Below the pieces are notes generated by a model. The model searched no databases, was not told the origin of the DNA, and worked only from the letters and a program-made list of their open reading frames with translations. Positions 55,738 to 64,000 of a stretch of 64,000 nt of DNA are shown here, piece after piece (the first letter of the stretch is position 1; every line of letters starts with the position of its first letter). This DNA comes from an uncultured Bacteroidales bacterium (GTDB lineage Bacteria > Bacteroidota > Bacteroidia > Bacteroidales > Muribaculaceae): NCBI GenBank assembly GCA_902768435.1, contig CACXLJ010000001.1, forward strand, positions 62,001-126,000, read 5' to 3'. The position numbers and the translations under genes are program-made.

Positions 55738-56970
55738 TCACACGCCCCTGTCCTCAAAATTCGATTTGCTGAATTGCTCTTTGGCATAATCCAGCGTCAA
55801 TACAAATTTCTTCACTTTCGTAGAGGGGACATCATACATTGCCTCAATCATGATGGTCTCGAAGATGGAGCGCAGGCCTCGAGCACCCAATTTGAATTCA
55901 ATCGATTTGTCGACAACAAAGTCGAGCACGGCATCTTCAATCTTGAGCTCTATATTCTCCATCTTGAATAGCTTGTGGTACTGCTTCACAATGGCATTCT
56001 TGGGCTCAGTGAGAATGCGCTTCAAGGCGTCGCGGTCAAGGGGCTCGAGATTGGTGACAATTGGCAGTCGGCCTATAATCTCTGGTATCAGGCCATAAGC
56101 ACGCAAATCTTGGGGGGCAACAAAACGCAGCATTCTTTCACGCTCAATTTTAGAAATCCTGTTGCCGGCACCATAGCCCACAACATGCGTGTTGAGTCGC
56201 AAGGCTATTTTTCGTTCAATACCCTCAAATGCACCGCCGCATATAAACAAGATGTTCTTTGTGTCAACGGCTATCATCTTTTGCTCTGGGTGCTTGCGAC
56301 CACCTTGTGGCGGAACATTCACCACCGATCCCTCAAGCAGTTTGAGCAAACCCTGCTGAACACCTTCACCGCTCACATCACGTGTTATCGAGGGATTATC
56401 GCCCTTGCGTGCAATTTTGTCGATTTCGTCAATGAACACAATGCCACGCTCAGCCTCTTTCACATTGTAGTCGCATGCCTGAAGCAGGCGTGTGAGCAAG
56501 CTTTCGATATCTTCGCCCACATAGCCGGCCTCGGTAAGCACCGTTGCATCGACAATCGCAAATGGCACTTTCAGCAGCTTTGCAATGGTTTTGGCAAGAA
56601 GTGTCTTGCCTGTGCCAGTAGGACCTACGATGATAATATTCGATTTCTCAATATCAATATCATCGTCATGGTCCTGCAACAGGCGTTTGTAGTGGTTATA
56701 CACCGCTACCGACAGATACTTCTTGGCTGTCTCCTGCCCTATCACATATTCATCAAGATAGGCCTTGATTTCATGAGGTTTGGGAAGTTTATCCAAATCA
56801 AGATCTTGAACCGACAGCTGCATCTGCTTATTGAGGTACTCATTAGCAATCTCATGAGCCCGCTCGGCACATTCATCACAAATGCAACCGTTCAGTCCAG
56901 GCATCAAGAGTTTCACTTCTCTTTCGCTCCGGCCACAGAAACTGCAAAAGATCTCGTTCTTTTTAGCCAT
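55738..56970 (-). CDS. clpX: ATP-dependent Clp protease ATPase ClpX
   Basis: ClpX unfolds substrates, including tmRNA-tagged proteins, for ClpP. The 410-aa protein begins with the zinc-binding domain ([23 protein letters not shown]; residues 9-35), then the AAA+ module with Walker A GPTGTGKT (about 115-122), FIDEIDKIA, the pore-loop region and the small domain, ending [17 protein letters not shown] and GARGLRSI. Normal length. It starts 5 bp after clpP. Confidence 0.97.
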   Translation of the reverse strand: MAKKNEIFCSFCGRSEREVKLLMPGLNGCICDECAERAHEIANEYLNKQMQLSVQDLDLDKLPKPHEIKAYLDEYVIGQETAKKYLSVAVYNHYKRLLQDHDDDIDIEKSNIIIVGPTGTGKTLLAKTIAKLLKVPFAIVDATVLTEAGYVGEDIESLLTRLLQACDYNVKEAERGIVFIDEIDKIARKGDNPSITRDVSGEGVQQGLLKLLEGSVVNVPPQGGRKHPEQKMIAVDTKNILFICGGAFEGIERKIALRLNTHVVGYGAGNRISKIERERMLRFVAPQDLRAYGLIPEIIGRLPIVTNLEPLDRDALKRILTEPKNAIVKQYHKLFKMENIELKIEDAVLDFVVDKSIEFKLGARGLRSIFETIMIEAMYDVPSTKVKKFVLTLDYAKEQFSKSNFEDRGV

Positions 56971-56975
56971 TTCTG

Positions 56976-57650
56976 TTATTTCGATTTTTTAAGCACATTA
57001 TCAATCATGCCGTACTTCAGTGCTTCTTGCGAGGTCATCCAGTAGTCGCGGTCACTATCGGCATACACCTTGTCGTAGGGCTGACCCGAGTGGTCGCTGA
57101 TGATGGTGTACAGTTCTTTCTTCAACTTCAAAATCTCTCTTGAAGTAATCTCGATATCCGAGGCCTGACCTTGAATTCCACCCATTGGCTGGTGTATCAT
57201 CACTCTTGAGTGATTCAAAGCAAAGCGTTTTCCCTTCTCGCCTGCCACAAGAAGCACAGCAGCCATCGAGGCAGCCATACCCGTGCAGATGGTCGAAACA
57301 TCGCTTTGAATGTATTGCATGGTATCATAGATACCTAATCCGGCATAGACCGACCCGCCAGGCGAGTTGAGATAAATCGACACATCTTTGCCAGGTTCGG
57401 CCGAATCAAGATAAAGCAATTGTGCTTGAATCACATTGGCGGTATAGTCATCGATCTGTGTGCCCAGAAATATGATGCGGTCCATCATAAGGCGGGAAAA
57501 CACATCCATCTGAGCCACATTGAGCTTGCGCTCTTCGATAATCGTCGGCGAGATATAACTGTCACTCACCTGACTTGTGTACTGGTCAAGCGCTAATCCG
57601 TTCATACCTAAATGATGAACTGCAAATTTTCTAAAATCACTGTCATTCAT
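56976..57650 (-). CDS. clpP: ATP-dependent Clp protease proteolytic subunit ClpP
   Basis: ClpP is the serine protease chamber used by ClpX and, in this window, probably also by the ClpC-type ATPase at 25850. The 224-aa protein has the Ser in CTGMAASMAAVLL (near 120), the His in NHSRVMIHQPMGG (near 145) and the Asp in DRDYWMTSQEAL (near 194). The N-terminal 25 residues form a propeptide-like extension before SYISPTIIEERKLN. It is the middle gene of tig-clpP-clpX. Confidence 0.97.
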   Translation of the reverse strand: MNDSDFRKFAVHHLGMNGLALDQYTSQVSDSYISPTIIEERKLNVAQMDVFSRLMMDRIIFLGTQIDDYTANVIQAQLLYLDSAEPGKDVSIYLNSPGGSVYAGLGIYDTMQYIQSDVSTICTGMAASMAAVLLVAGEKGKRFALNHSRVMIHQPMGGIQGQASDIEITSREILKLKKELYTIISDHSGQPYDKVYADSDRDYWMTSQEALKYGMIDNVLKKSK

Positions 57651-57678
57651 AACTGTAATATTTTTAATTTTTTAAAAT

Positions 57679-57713
57679 AAGGAGCGGGACACCCATTTGT
57701 TGCACCGCTCCTT
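57679..57713 (-). terminator. Hairpin between tig and clpP
   Basis: A perfect 9-bp stem (aaggagcgg / ccgctcctt) followed on the minus strand by attttaaaaaatt. It lies 34 bp after the tig stop and may let only part of the transcripts reach clpPX. Confidence 0.75.
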
Positions 57714-57746
57714 GATGATTGTTGCAAAAGAGAGTTGTTCTCTTGA

Positions 57747-59096
57747 TTATTTTTCAAAGAGTTTGTTGAATTCCTCTACGCTCACTTCTTTCTCGTCGAT
57801 ACCCACATTTGCCTTAATGGCGGCAAACACCTTGTCTTCGAAGGCACGGTTCTGGATTTCCTCGCTGTATTCGCGTTTTTCGAGGAACTCGTGAGCATAT
57901 TTGTCAATTACCTCATCGGGCAAGTTGGTCATGCCATACTGAGCAAACTGCTGTGCAGCATAGAATCGAGCAAGGCGAAGCTTGTCTTCCAGTTCCACTT
58001 TCACATCGTAGGTGTGGGCCACTTTCTCTTTAATCAGTTGCCACTTGAGTTGCTCTAATGTTTGCGGGAACTGCTCGTCAAATTTCTTCTCGTCTTGTTC
58101 TTTGCTTCTTGCCTGCAAGAAACGCTTGAGGAATTCTTCGGGTAACTCCAGGTTGCCCACTTTCTTCTTCAAAACGCGTTCGGCATCAACTGTGAAACGA
58201 TAGTTGCTGTCGTTCTTCAACTGGTTCGAAATCATCTCGCGCAATTTTTCGCGGTACTCCTCTTCAGTCTTGGCCACATCCTTGCCGAGCACATTGTCAA
58301 AGAGCTCTTGATCCATCTCGGCATCCTGATTAACCAGGATTTCTTCAACATTAAATTTGAAATTGCTCTTGATGTCGGCCTCGCTCTTGTCAACATTCAG
58401 CATGGCTGCGAGTTCGGTCAGGTTGCCGTCGGCTGCAGTGTGAGGATTAAACACAATGCTCTCCCCTACTTTTTTGCCAATGAATTTGGCCTTCTCGTCG
58501 GCATTTTTCAAGAACTGCGGAGAGATGATGGTGCGATCTACGCTAACGCCACCTTCCTTGGCTGCATCGTTCTCGTCAAGCTCTACCATAGAGCCCTTCA
58601 GCAGCGAGTCTTCGGCAGCAGCCTCACCGGGCACTTGTTTTCCAAAACGCTTTTTATAGCTGGCGTTCTGATTATCGACCATTTCGTCGGTCACCTTTAT
58701 ATTATAATAAGGTATCTTTACACGCTTGTCTAATTTCAATTCAAACTCGGGTGCAAGACCTAAATCAAATTTAAATTCATAGTTGGTATCCTGATTCAAA
58801 TCTACACGAGTGTCGGCCGAAAGCATAGGCTCGCCCAAGATGTCGATTTTCTCATTCACGATATAGTCGGTAAGAGCCTTGCCCACCATGCGGTCTACAA
58901 CCTGCGAACGAACCTCAATGCCATACTGCTTTTTGAGCAGCGACATGGGAACATGACCTGGCCTGAAACCTTTCATGGGGTGTTTGCGACTTATGTTTAA
59001 TAATTCTTTTTTCTCGTTTTCCAGATAATCTTCAGGAGTTAACGACACGGTAAGCAATGCATTTACATTGTCTTTTTTGTCAAATGTTACGTTCAT
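57747..59096 (-). CDS. tig: Trigger factor
   Basis: Trigger factor is the ribosome-bound chaperone at the nascent-chain exit. The 449-aa protein shows the ribosome-binding domain with HPMKGFRPGHVPMSLLKKQYG (about 39-59; the usual GFRxGKxP loop reads GFRPGHVP), an atypical middle domain (about 145-240) without a clear FKBP-type isomerase consensus, and the long helical C-terminal arms (about 260-440). The poor PPIase domain is common in Bacteroidetes. Promoter TTTG-N20-TAATTTTG lies upstream. Confidence 0.92.
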   Translation of the reverse strand: MNVTFDKKDNVNALLTVSLTPEDYLENEKKELLNISRKHPMKGFRPGHVPMSLLKKQYGIEVRSQVVDRMVGKALTDYIVNEKIDILGEPMLSADTRVDLNQDTNYEFKFDLGLAPEFELKLDKRVKIPYYNIKVTDEMVDNQNASYKKRFGKQVPGEAAAEDSLLKGSMVELDENDAAKEGGVSVDRTIISPQFLKNADEKAKFIGKKVGESIVFNPHTAADGNLTELAAMLNVDKSEADIKSNFKFNVEEILVNQDAEMDQELFDNVLGKDVAKTEEEYREKLREMISNQLKNDSNYRFTVDAERVLKKKVGNLELPEEFLKRFLQARSKEQDEKKFDEQFPQTLEQLKWQLIKEKVAHTYDVKVELEDKLRLARFYAAQQFAQYGMTNLPDEVIDKYAHEFLEKREYSEEIQNRAFEDKVFAAIKANVGIDEKEVSVEEFNKLFEK

Positions 59097-59157
59097 TAGT
59101 TTTAATATTGATTTGTTTGTTATGTATGTGTCTGATTTAAAAATGCGAAATGTGGCA

Positions 59158-59189
59158 CAAAATTACAAAGAATGAGGTGTTTCGACAAA
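59158..59189 (-). promoter_or_regulatory. Promoter of tig-clpP-clpX
   Basis: On the minus strand TTTG (59189-59186), 20 nt, TAATTTTG (59165-59158): a full consensus match, leader about 55 nt. Confidence 0.75.
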
Positions 59190-59276
59190 TTTCTCTTTGA
59201 CTTTTTGACATATTTTACAATTTACATCTATATTATATTACAAAACTTGTGCCAAATTACGCTCGTTTGTATTTAT

Positions 59277-59313
59277 GATAAAAAATCTCCACAATCGGTT
59301 GATTGCAGAGATT
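59277..59313 (-). terminator. Terminator of the ECF sigma gene
   Basis: On the minus strand aatctc-tg-caatc-aacc-gattg-tg-gagatt is followed by ttttttatc, 30 bp after the sigma factor stop. Confidence 0.8.
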
Positions 59314-59342
59314 ATGAGTGATAGCATAACGATGTTAGTGTA

Positions 59343-59933
59343 TCAAGTTGTCAGTATTATGCGTTTCTCGTCGGCATACCGGCGCATGTTCATCAGCGCA
59401 TAGCGCATGCGGCCAAGTGCCGTGTTTATGCTCACCTTGGTGGCATCGGCAATTTCCTTGTAGCTCATGTTATAGTAGTAACGCATCATGATAACTTCGC
59501 GTTGAGTCTTGGGCAGTGCTTCGATCAGTCGCTTCACATCGTGACTGGTCTGCTGTCGTATCATGTCATCTTCAATCGTTGATGAACTGAATTCCCTTTT
59601 GTTGAATATGTCAACCTCAAGGGCATCGGCCGATTGCACATTTTCGCATTTCTCTACACGATAATAGTCAATAATCAGGTTATGGGCAATGCGCATAATC
59701 CATGCCGTGAACTTGCCGTTTTCAGAATATTTCCCTTGCTTGATTGTGGTTATTGCTTTAATGAAAGTCTCCTGGAAAAAATCATTTGCCAGCTCATCAT
59801 CCTTCACAGTATAACGAATATAGGTATAAATAAATTGCTTATGACGCTCAAGAAGCTCGTCAAAAGCAGCATTACACCCATCGACATACAGCGATATCAA
59901 CTGTTCATCGCTTTTGTCTTTTAAATTTCTCAT
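59343..59933 (-). CDS. ECF-type RNA polymerase sigma factor
   Basis: A 196-aa sigma-70 family protein with region 2 (DEQLISLYVDGCNAAFDELLERH ... DDELANDFFQETFIKAI ... FTAWIMRIAHNLIIDYYR, about 8-92) and region 4 (LIEALPKTQREVIMMRYYYNMSYKEIADATKVSINTAL, split in the sequence at about 135-172). The C-terminal GRMRYALMNMRRY is typical of one ECF group found across Bacteroidetes. No adjacent anti-sigma gene is present, so it may be controlled otherwise. Own promoter (complement 60010-60040) and terminator. Targets unknown. Confidence 0.92.
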   Translation of the reverse strand: MRNLKDKSDEQLISLYVDGCNAAFDELLERHKQFIYTYIRYTVKDDELANDFFQETFIKAITTIKQGKYSENGKFTAWIMRIAHNLIIDYYRVEKCENVQSADALEVDIFNKREFSSSTIEDDMIRQQTSHDVKRLIEALPKTQREVIMMRYYYNMSYKEIADATKVSINTALGRMRYALMNMRRYADEKRIILTT

Positions 59934-60009
59934 TACTATGTACTTTTGGTTAATAAGTAATGGTCACGTCGATAGGCAATTGTTTTAAATGTTATTAATG
60001 TTTACGGTG

Positions 60010-60040
60010 CAAAATTACAAATAAATCATAATTTCACAAA
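60010..60040 (-). promoter_or_regulatory. Promoter of the ECF sigma gene
   Basis: On the minus strand TTTG (60040-60037), 19 nt, TAATTTTG (60017-60010): a full match to the housekeeping consensus, so the gene need not depend on its own product. Leader about 75 nt. Confidence 0.75.
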
Positions 60041-60117
60041 TTTTTTTCTCATTTTTTATCAATTTCAGTTTTTCAAGAATACAAAAACTATCAAATTTCA
60101 GTAGGAGAAAACAACTG

Positions 60118-60408
60118 TTAGCGTTTCTTTTTGCGCCACAATTTATATAATGCATTCGACAGCTTGAAACCCAGCAGCAGGTAGTCGGCCGTCTTCATCT
60201 TTTTCAGGAATGAGTTATCTCCCATAAAACCCCTGATGCCATTATCTGAGACACGGGTTTTCATGTTGATGACACTGGCATTCAGTTGACTTCGCCCCAA
60301 CTCCCGACGCACAAGTGCCAATGCACGGCGATAACGCAATTCTTCAAGCGTATATCCTTTCCATTCCTTAGGTTGTACATCAATATTGACTTTATCGAGT
60401 GTTTCCAT
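60118..60408 (-). CDS. Small basic hypothetical protein, 96 aa
   Basis: Unknown protein starting METLDKVNIDVQPKEWKGYT, with a helical, Arg-rich middle (LEELRYRRALALVRRELGR) and a basic C-terminus ending LWRKKKR after a mildly hydrophobic stretch (TADYLLLGFKLSNALYKLW), possibly a membrane-surface helix. It begins 2 bp after the holin-X-like gene, and the two are clearly cotranscribed and perhaps work together at the membrane. The ATG at 60408 is used; a TTG two codons earlier overlaps the neighbour. Confidence 0.75.
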   Translation of the reverse strand: METLDKVNIDVQPKEWKGYTLEELRYRRALALVRRELGRSQLNASVINMKTRVSDNGIRGFMGDNSFLKKMKTADYLLLGFKLSNALYKLWRKKKR

Positions 60409-60410
60409 AT

Positions 60411-60767
60411 TCAATTGATTTTATTTTCGTCGGGCGATAAGAACAACTTTGAAACAAATCGGGCCACCGGGTCAATGATTAATTGCTTCTTGAAGGCATA
60501 AACGCCCAGTACAACAACAATTAAGATGAATGCAACAATCAGGTAGGCCACAGCTGCGCTGCCTGTAGCTTTGGCCAGCACCTGCGCCAGCGATAATGCA
60601 AGAAAGAGCAGAACACTCATTCCTACAAGTATGGTGATTGCCACTATAAATATCCTCGACAGCAATATCGAGGTTTTTTCGGCCAGTGTCAACTTGGTGT
60701 AATCAAGTTCTGTTTTGATTTGTCCACGGGCCGCTTGCCACAATTTGTTGAATTCCGCGTCGTTCAT
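60411..60767 (-). CDS. Holin-X-superfamily-like membrane protein
   Basis: A 118-aa protein with a cytoplasmic N-terminal helix (about 1-33), two membrane helices (about 38-64 and 72-94) and a basic tail. This matches chromosomal proteins annotated as phage holin family (putative actinobacterial holin-X/DUF1469). There is no phage context, so a lysis role is unlikely; E. coli relatives such as YqjE sit in stress-related operons. It clusters with two YtxH genes and a 96-aa gene, resembling the yqjCDE arrangement. Confidence 0.8.
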   Translation of the reverse strand: MNDAEFNKLWQAARGQIKTELDYTKLTLAEKTSILLSRIFIVAITILVGMSVLLFLALSLAQVLAKATGSAAVAYLIVAFILIVVVLGVYAFKKQLIIDPVARFVSKLFLSPDENKIN

Positions 60768-60784
60768 AAGCAGGTTTTAGTTAA

Positions 60785-60818
60785 ATCACACATGGCACAT
60801 TTCTATGCCATGTGTGAT
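60785..60818. other. Perfect 13-bp hairpin between the YtxH and holin-X-like genes
   Basis: atcacacatggca (60785-60797) and tgccatgtgtgat (60806-60818) pair perfectly around an 8-nt loop. On the minus strand only ttaactaaaa follows, so it is a poor terminator. It could be an mRNA-stability or processing element between the two gene pairs. Relatives of its arm (tgtgtcat, ttgtgat) follow to 60853. Confidence 0.6.
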
Positions 60819-60853
60819 GTTCTATGTGTCATTTTGTCACTGACAGTTTGTGA

Positions 60854-61054
60854 TTATTGCTCAACTTGAGCACTAATCTGATCTACAAGGCGCTCCACTT
60901 CGTCGTCGGTGAAGTCTATGCCTTTCTTCTTGAGCAGATCTTTAATCTTCTTGCGGGTCTCTTCGCCCTTGGCAGGAGCAAACAAAATAGCGATTCCGCA
61001 GCCCACCAATGTGCCGCCAAGGAAAGCATACAGTAATGATTTCATCTCTTTCAT
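60854..61054 (-). CDS. YtxH-like protein B
   Basis: A 66-aa protein: one N-terminal membrane helix rich in Gly (LLYAFLGGTLVGCGIAILFAP), then the YtxH hallmark FAPAKGEETRKKIKDLLKKKG and an acidic helix. YtxH-domain proteins are small stress-associated membrane proteins; function not settled. It is a paralogue of the upstream gene, 14 bp away. Met1 (61054) or Met4 (61045) may be the start. Confidence 0.88.
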   Translation of the reverse strand: MKEMKSLLYAFLGGTLVGCGIAILFAPAKGEETRKKIKDLLKKKGIDFTDDEVERLVDQISAQVEQ

Positions 61055-61068
61055 TGTTTTTCTCGTTT

Positions 61069-61275
61069 TTAATCCTTTTCAATTTCTCTTGCAATGTCGT
61101 CAACAAGCTCCGACATTTCATCATCTTTCAGCTTAATGCCTTTTTTCTTGAGCATCGATGCTACCTTAGCACGGGTTTCCGAACCTTTGTCGGGGGCAAA
61201 CAGCAGCCCCACTGTTGCACCTGCAAGCACACCGCCCACAACTGCCATCACAATGTGAATAGGTTTTACATTCAT
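61069..61275 (-). CDS. YtxH-like protein A
   Basis: A 68-aa protein with the same plan as its neighbour: Gly-rich membrane helix (IVMAVVGGVLAGATVGLLFAP), DKGSETRAKVASMLKKKGIKL, and an acidic C-terminal helix (DEMSELVDDIAREIE). The two share about half of their residues, a recent-looking tandem duplication. First gene of the YtxH-YtxH-holin-X-96aa cluster. Divergent from uvrA. Confidence 0.88.
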   Translation of the reverse strand: MNVKPIHIVMAVVGGVLAGATVGLLFAPDKGSETRAKVASMLKKKGIKLKDDEMSELVDDIAREIEKD

Positions 61276-61381
61276 AATCGTTATAATTTAATGTTAATAA
61301 AAAATCGTTTTCAATTAAATCGCCACTAAATTAATCAATATTGCTGAACAAAACAAATAATTAATACATTTTTTGCTTTGA

Positions 61382-61413
61382 CTTGTTCTTTTAGCGAAGA
61401 TATGTTAATTTTG
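61382..61413 (+). promoter_or_regulatory. Probable promoter of uvrA
   Basis: CTTG (61382-61385), 20 nt, TAATTTTG (61406-61413). The -7 box is a full match; the ATG at 61434 follows by 20 bp. No palindrome like that at umuDC is seen. Confidence 0.6.
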
Positions 61414-61433
61414 TAGCGCAAAAGTTATGCCTA

Positions 61434-64000
61434 ATGAACGAGCAGAGTATTATTATTAAAGGAGCACGAGTTAACAATCTCAAGAATATCGATGTAGACA
61501 TTCCTCGCGGCAAGTTTGTCGTGATAACCGGCCTGTCGGGTTCGGGCAAATCTTCATTGGCTTTCGACACGCTCTACGCCGAGGGGCAAAGGCGGTATGT
61601 CGAGAGTCTGTCGTCCTATGCCAGGCAATTCATGGGCCGATTGACAAAGCCTGAGTGCGATTTTATCAAGGGGCTTCCGCCGGCCATCGCCATTGAGCAG
61701 AAGGTGAATTCAAGAAATTCCCGCAGTACGGTGGGCACATCCACTGAAATCTACGACTACCTGAGGCTCTTGTTTTCCCGTATTGGACAGACTTTTTCTC
61801 CGGTTTCGGGCCAACTTGTGAAAAAACACACCTCACAAGATGTCATGAACACTATTCGCTCTTATCCCGATGGTTGCAAGATGGCCATCTTGTGCAATGT
61901 GCTGCTGCAAAATAACCGCTCGTTTGCCCAGCAGCTCGAGGTGTTGGCTAAAGGTGGCTATTCACGCCTTGAGAAGAACGGATCCTTTATCTCAATAAGT
62001 GATGTAATCGCTTTAGGCGATGATAATGCTGACAAAGACTATCATCTGCTCATCGATCGCTTCATGTCATCGCAGTCGCATGACGATGAGATGCGCATTC
62101 TCGACTCGCTCTCAACAGCATTTTTTGAGGGCAAAGACGAGTGCATTCTCATGGTCGTTGATACCGATGGTGAGATTCACTATCACACTTTTTCGAAACG
62201 CTTTGAAGCCGATGGCATCACCTTCCAGGAACCTAACGACCTCATGTTCAACTTCAACAATCCGATTGGCGCATGTCCTACCTGTGAGGGATTCGGCTCC
62301 ATTGTTGGCGTTGACGAGAATTTGGTGGTTCCCAACAAATCCTTGTCGGTTTACGACGATGCCATCATGTGCTGGCGTGGAAATGTGATGAGCGAGTGGA
62401 AAAACGAGTTCATTCATGTTGCTTCACGGTACGACTTTCCAATCCATAAACCCTATTTTCAGCTCTCAGATGAGCAAAAGAAGATGCTCTGGGACGGTGT
62501 TGACGGTTTCTCGGGCATCAATGGCTTCTTTAATTGGATTAAGAGCAAGTCTTATTCTATTCAGTACAGGGTGTTGCTTGCACGCTATCGCGGCAAGACC
62601 GAGTGCCCCGATTGCCATGGGGCAAGATTAAAGCCCGAAGCCCTTTATGTGAAGATCAATGGGATGACCATTGCCGACCTTGTAAAAATGCCTATTGATG
62701 CACTCTCGGCGTGGTTTCGGGATATCAAGCTCACACCAAACGAGCAATTGGTCACCAAAAGGCTGCTGTCAGAGATCAATAACCGTTTGAAGTATCTGGT
62801 CGATGTGGGGCTTGGGTATCTCACTCTTGACCGCAAATCTTCTTCGCTGTCTGGTGGTGAAAGCCAGCGCATCAATCTCGCAACCTCGTTGGGCAGTTCT
62901 CTCATGGGATCGGTCTATATTCTCGACGAACCCAGCATTGGTCTGCATTCACGCGATACCGACAAACTGATTTCAGTCTTGCGTCGACTCAAGGAAGAGG
63001 GCAACACCGTGGTAGTGGTGGAGCATGATGAAGAAATCATTAGAGCAGCCGATTATTTAATCGACATAGGCCCTGAAGCGGGCCGACTTGGAGGCGAAGT
63101 GGTTTATCAGGGCGAGGTGGCCAAACTGTTCAGCAGTGAGCGCAGTTACACTTCTAAGTATCTGATGGGCACACTTAAAATTCCCGTGCCCAAAATCAGA
63201 CGCAAATGGAATAATTACATTGAAATCAAGGGCGCAGCCGAGAACAACCTCAAGGGAATTGATGTGAAATTCCCCCTTAATGTCATGACGGTTGTCACTG
63301 GAGTGAGCGGATCGGGCAAATCAACGCTTGTCGACGATGTCCTCTATCGCTCTTTGGCACGCCACTTCGACATTGCGGTCGATTCTCCTGGTGCCGTCGC
63401 AGCCATCGAGGGTGATTTGCACCTTATTGGCAATGTGGAGTTTGTTGACCAGAACCCTATCGGGAAATCCACACGCAGCAATCCCGCCACCTATTTGAAA
63501 GCCTTCGACGAAATCAGGCAGCTCTATGCATCACAGCAGTTGTCAAAGCAAATGGGATACGGTCCAGGATTCTTCTCGTTCAACGCACAGGGCGGACGCT
63601 GTGAAGATTGCAAGGGCGAAGGCACAGTGACCATTGAAATGCAGTTTATGGCCGACATAGTCCTCACCTGTGAAACCTGTCATGGCAAACGCTTCAATCA
63701 CAATGCCCTTGAGGTAACATATCGTGGCAAAAACATCTACGACATTCTTGAAATGACGGTTAATCAGGCCATCGAGTTCTTCTCTCAGGACAAATCCTTG
63801 AACGAAAAGAAGATTGTGGACCGCTTGCGTCCCCTCCAGGATGTTGGCCTCGGTTACATCAAATTAGGTCAATCTTCATCTACCCTCTCGGGCGGTGAGA
63901 ACCAGAGGGTGAAACTCGCCTATTATCTGGCAGGTGACAAACGCGAAAGAACCTTGTATATCTTCGACGAACCCACCACAGGCCTGCATTTTCACGACAT
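61434..64000 (+). CDS. uvrA: Excinuclease ABC subunit A (partial, runs off the window)
   Basis: UvrA finds DNA damage in nucleotide excision repair. The 855 residues seen include Walker A GLSGSGKS (about 31-38), ABC signature LSGGESQRI, Walker [13 protein letters not shown], the second ATPase with GVSGSGKST and [12 protein letters not shown], and the C-terminal zinc site (CEDCKGEG ... CETCHGKR). In the first zinc module the second pair CPTC (281-284) remains, but the first CxxC is replaced by RFEADGITF (256-264). Start ATG 61434; ATG 61427 is out of frame. About 80-90 residues are missing at the window end. Confidence 0.96.
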   Translation, partial: MNEQSIIIKGARVNNLKNIDVDIPRGKFVVITGLSGSGKSSLAFDTLYAEGQRRYVESLSSYARQFMGRLTKPECDFIKGLPPAIAIEQKVNSRNSRSTVGTSTEIYDYLRLLFSRIGQTFSPVSGQLVKKHTSQDVMNTIRSYPDGCKMAILCNVLLQNNRSFAQQLEVLAKGGYSRLEKNGSFISISDVIALGDDNADKDYHLLIDRFMSSQSHDDEMRILDSLSTAFFEGKDECILMVVDTDGEIHYHTFSKRFEADGITFQEPNDLMFNFNNPIGACPTCEGFGSIVGVDENLVVPNKSLSVYDDAIMCWRGNVMSEWKNEFIHVASRYDFPIHKPYFQLSDEQKKMLWDGVDGFSGINGFFNWIKSKSYSIQYRVLLARYRGKTECPDCHGARLKPEALYVKINGMTIADLVKMPIDALSAWFRDIKLTPNEQLVTKRLLSEINNRLKYLVDVGLGYLTLDRKSSSLSGGESQRINLATSLGSSLMGSVYILDEPSIGLHSRDTDKLISVLRRLKEEGNTVVVVEHDEEIIRAADYLIDIGPEAGRLGGEVVYQGEVAKLFSSERSYTSKYLMGTLKIPVPKIRRKWNNYIEIKGAAENNLKGIDVKFPLNVMTVVTGVSGSGKSTLVDDVLYRSLARHFDIAVDSPGAVAAIEGDLHLIGNVEFVDQNPIGKSTRSNPATYLKAFDEIRQLYASQQLSKQMGYGPGFFSFNAQGGRCEDCKGEGTVTIEMQFMADIVLTCETCHGKRFNHNALEVTYRGKNIYDILEMTVNQAIEFFSQDKSLNEKKIVDRLRPLQDVGLGYIKLGQSSSTLSGGENQRVKLAYYLAGDKRERTLYIFDEPTTGLHFHD

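Noticed and set aside
55975..57045. 356-codon open frame opposite clpX
   Set aside because: Antisense to clpX and crossing into clpP; no domain or start signals.
60411..60767. Prophage remnant suggested by a holin-like gene
   Set aside because: No phage structural, integrase or lysin gene is near; the family is common on bacterial chromosomes in stress clusters.

Overview
The window is a stretch of bacterial core chromosome from a member of the Bacteroidales. I would guess a gut lineage near Muribaculaceae or Prevotellaceae, but the sequence alone does not settle the family. The evidence is: (i) promoters of the Bacteroidetes type (TTTG, 19-21 nt, TAnnTTTG) just upstream of many genes, with few Shine-Dalgarno sequences; (ii) fusions typical of the phylum, LpxC-FabZ and DAHP synthase-chorismate mutase; (iii) a tmRNA encoding the tag GENNYALAA; (iv) families largely confined to Bacteroidetes (OstA-like, DUF4369, DUF3667). 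I see no prophage, insertion sequence, CRISPR array, tRNA or rRNA.

Layout. 1-3.1 kb: a small unknown gene, then tgt and an LptG-type permease. 3.2-7.2 kb (minus): operon cdsA-purM-mltF-DUF3332, whose promoter lies inside one of two copies of an inverted-repeat element (7228-7391). 7.5-9.1 kb: an unlisted 53-aa gene with its own terminator, then a secreted sialidase-like protein. 9.1-12.6 kb: ssrA (minus), a DUF4369 lipoprotein, a LolE/FtsX-type permease, a Yip1-like membrane protein and smpB, so both halves of trans-translation lie within 3.5 kb. 12.7-19.5 kb: a PAP2 phosphatase, a zinc-ribbon membrane protein joined to DAHP synthase-chorismate mutase, and the lipid A genes lpxD, lpxC-fabZ, lpxA. 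19.5-25.6 kb (minus): gyrA, two related TPR proteins and a DUF3667 protein.

25.8-32.5 kb (mostly plus): a ClpC-type unfoldase without the usual N-domain plus htpG, ridA (minus), and an umuDC operon with a palindrome on its -33 box. 32.5-41.5 kb (minus): lepA and a polysaccharide/glycan cluster (wecB, galE, flippase, two glycosyltransferases), preceded by a DUF486 protein and a secreted Ntn-hydrolase. 41.6-43.5 kb (plus): thioesterase, dprA, yraN. 43.7-53.3 kb (minus): PHP phosphatase, mutL, an OstA-like protein, two parvulin chaperones and guaB, an outer-membrane biogenesis block. 53.4-59.1 kb (minus): recQ and tig-clpP-clpX. 59.3-61.3 kb (minus): an ECF sigma factor and a four-gene cluster of small envelope proteins (two YtxH, a holin-X-like protein, a 96-aa protein). 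61.4 kb to the end: uvrA, cut by the window edge.

Most of the region is housekeeping. The points most worth a second look are the promoter-bearing inverted repeats at 7.2-7.4 kb, the 53-aa gene beside them, the N-domain-less ClpC, loss of metal-site or catalytic residues in Tgt, MutL and UvrA, a Leu at the GyrA position equivalent to E. coli Asp87, and the possible operator of umuDC.
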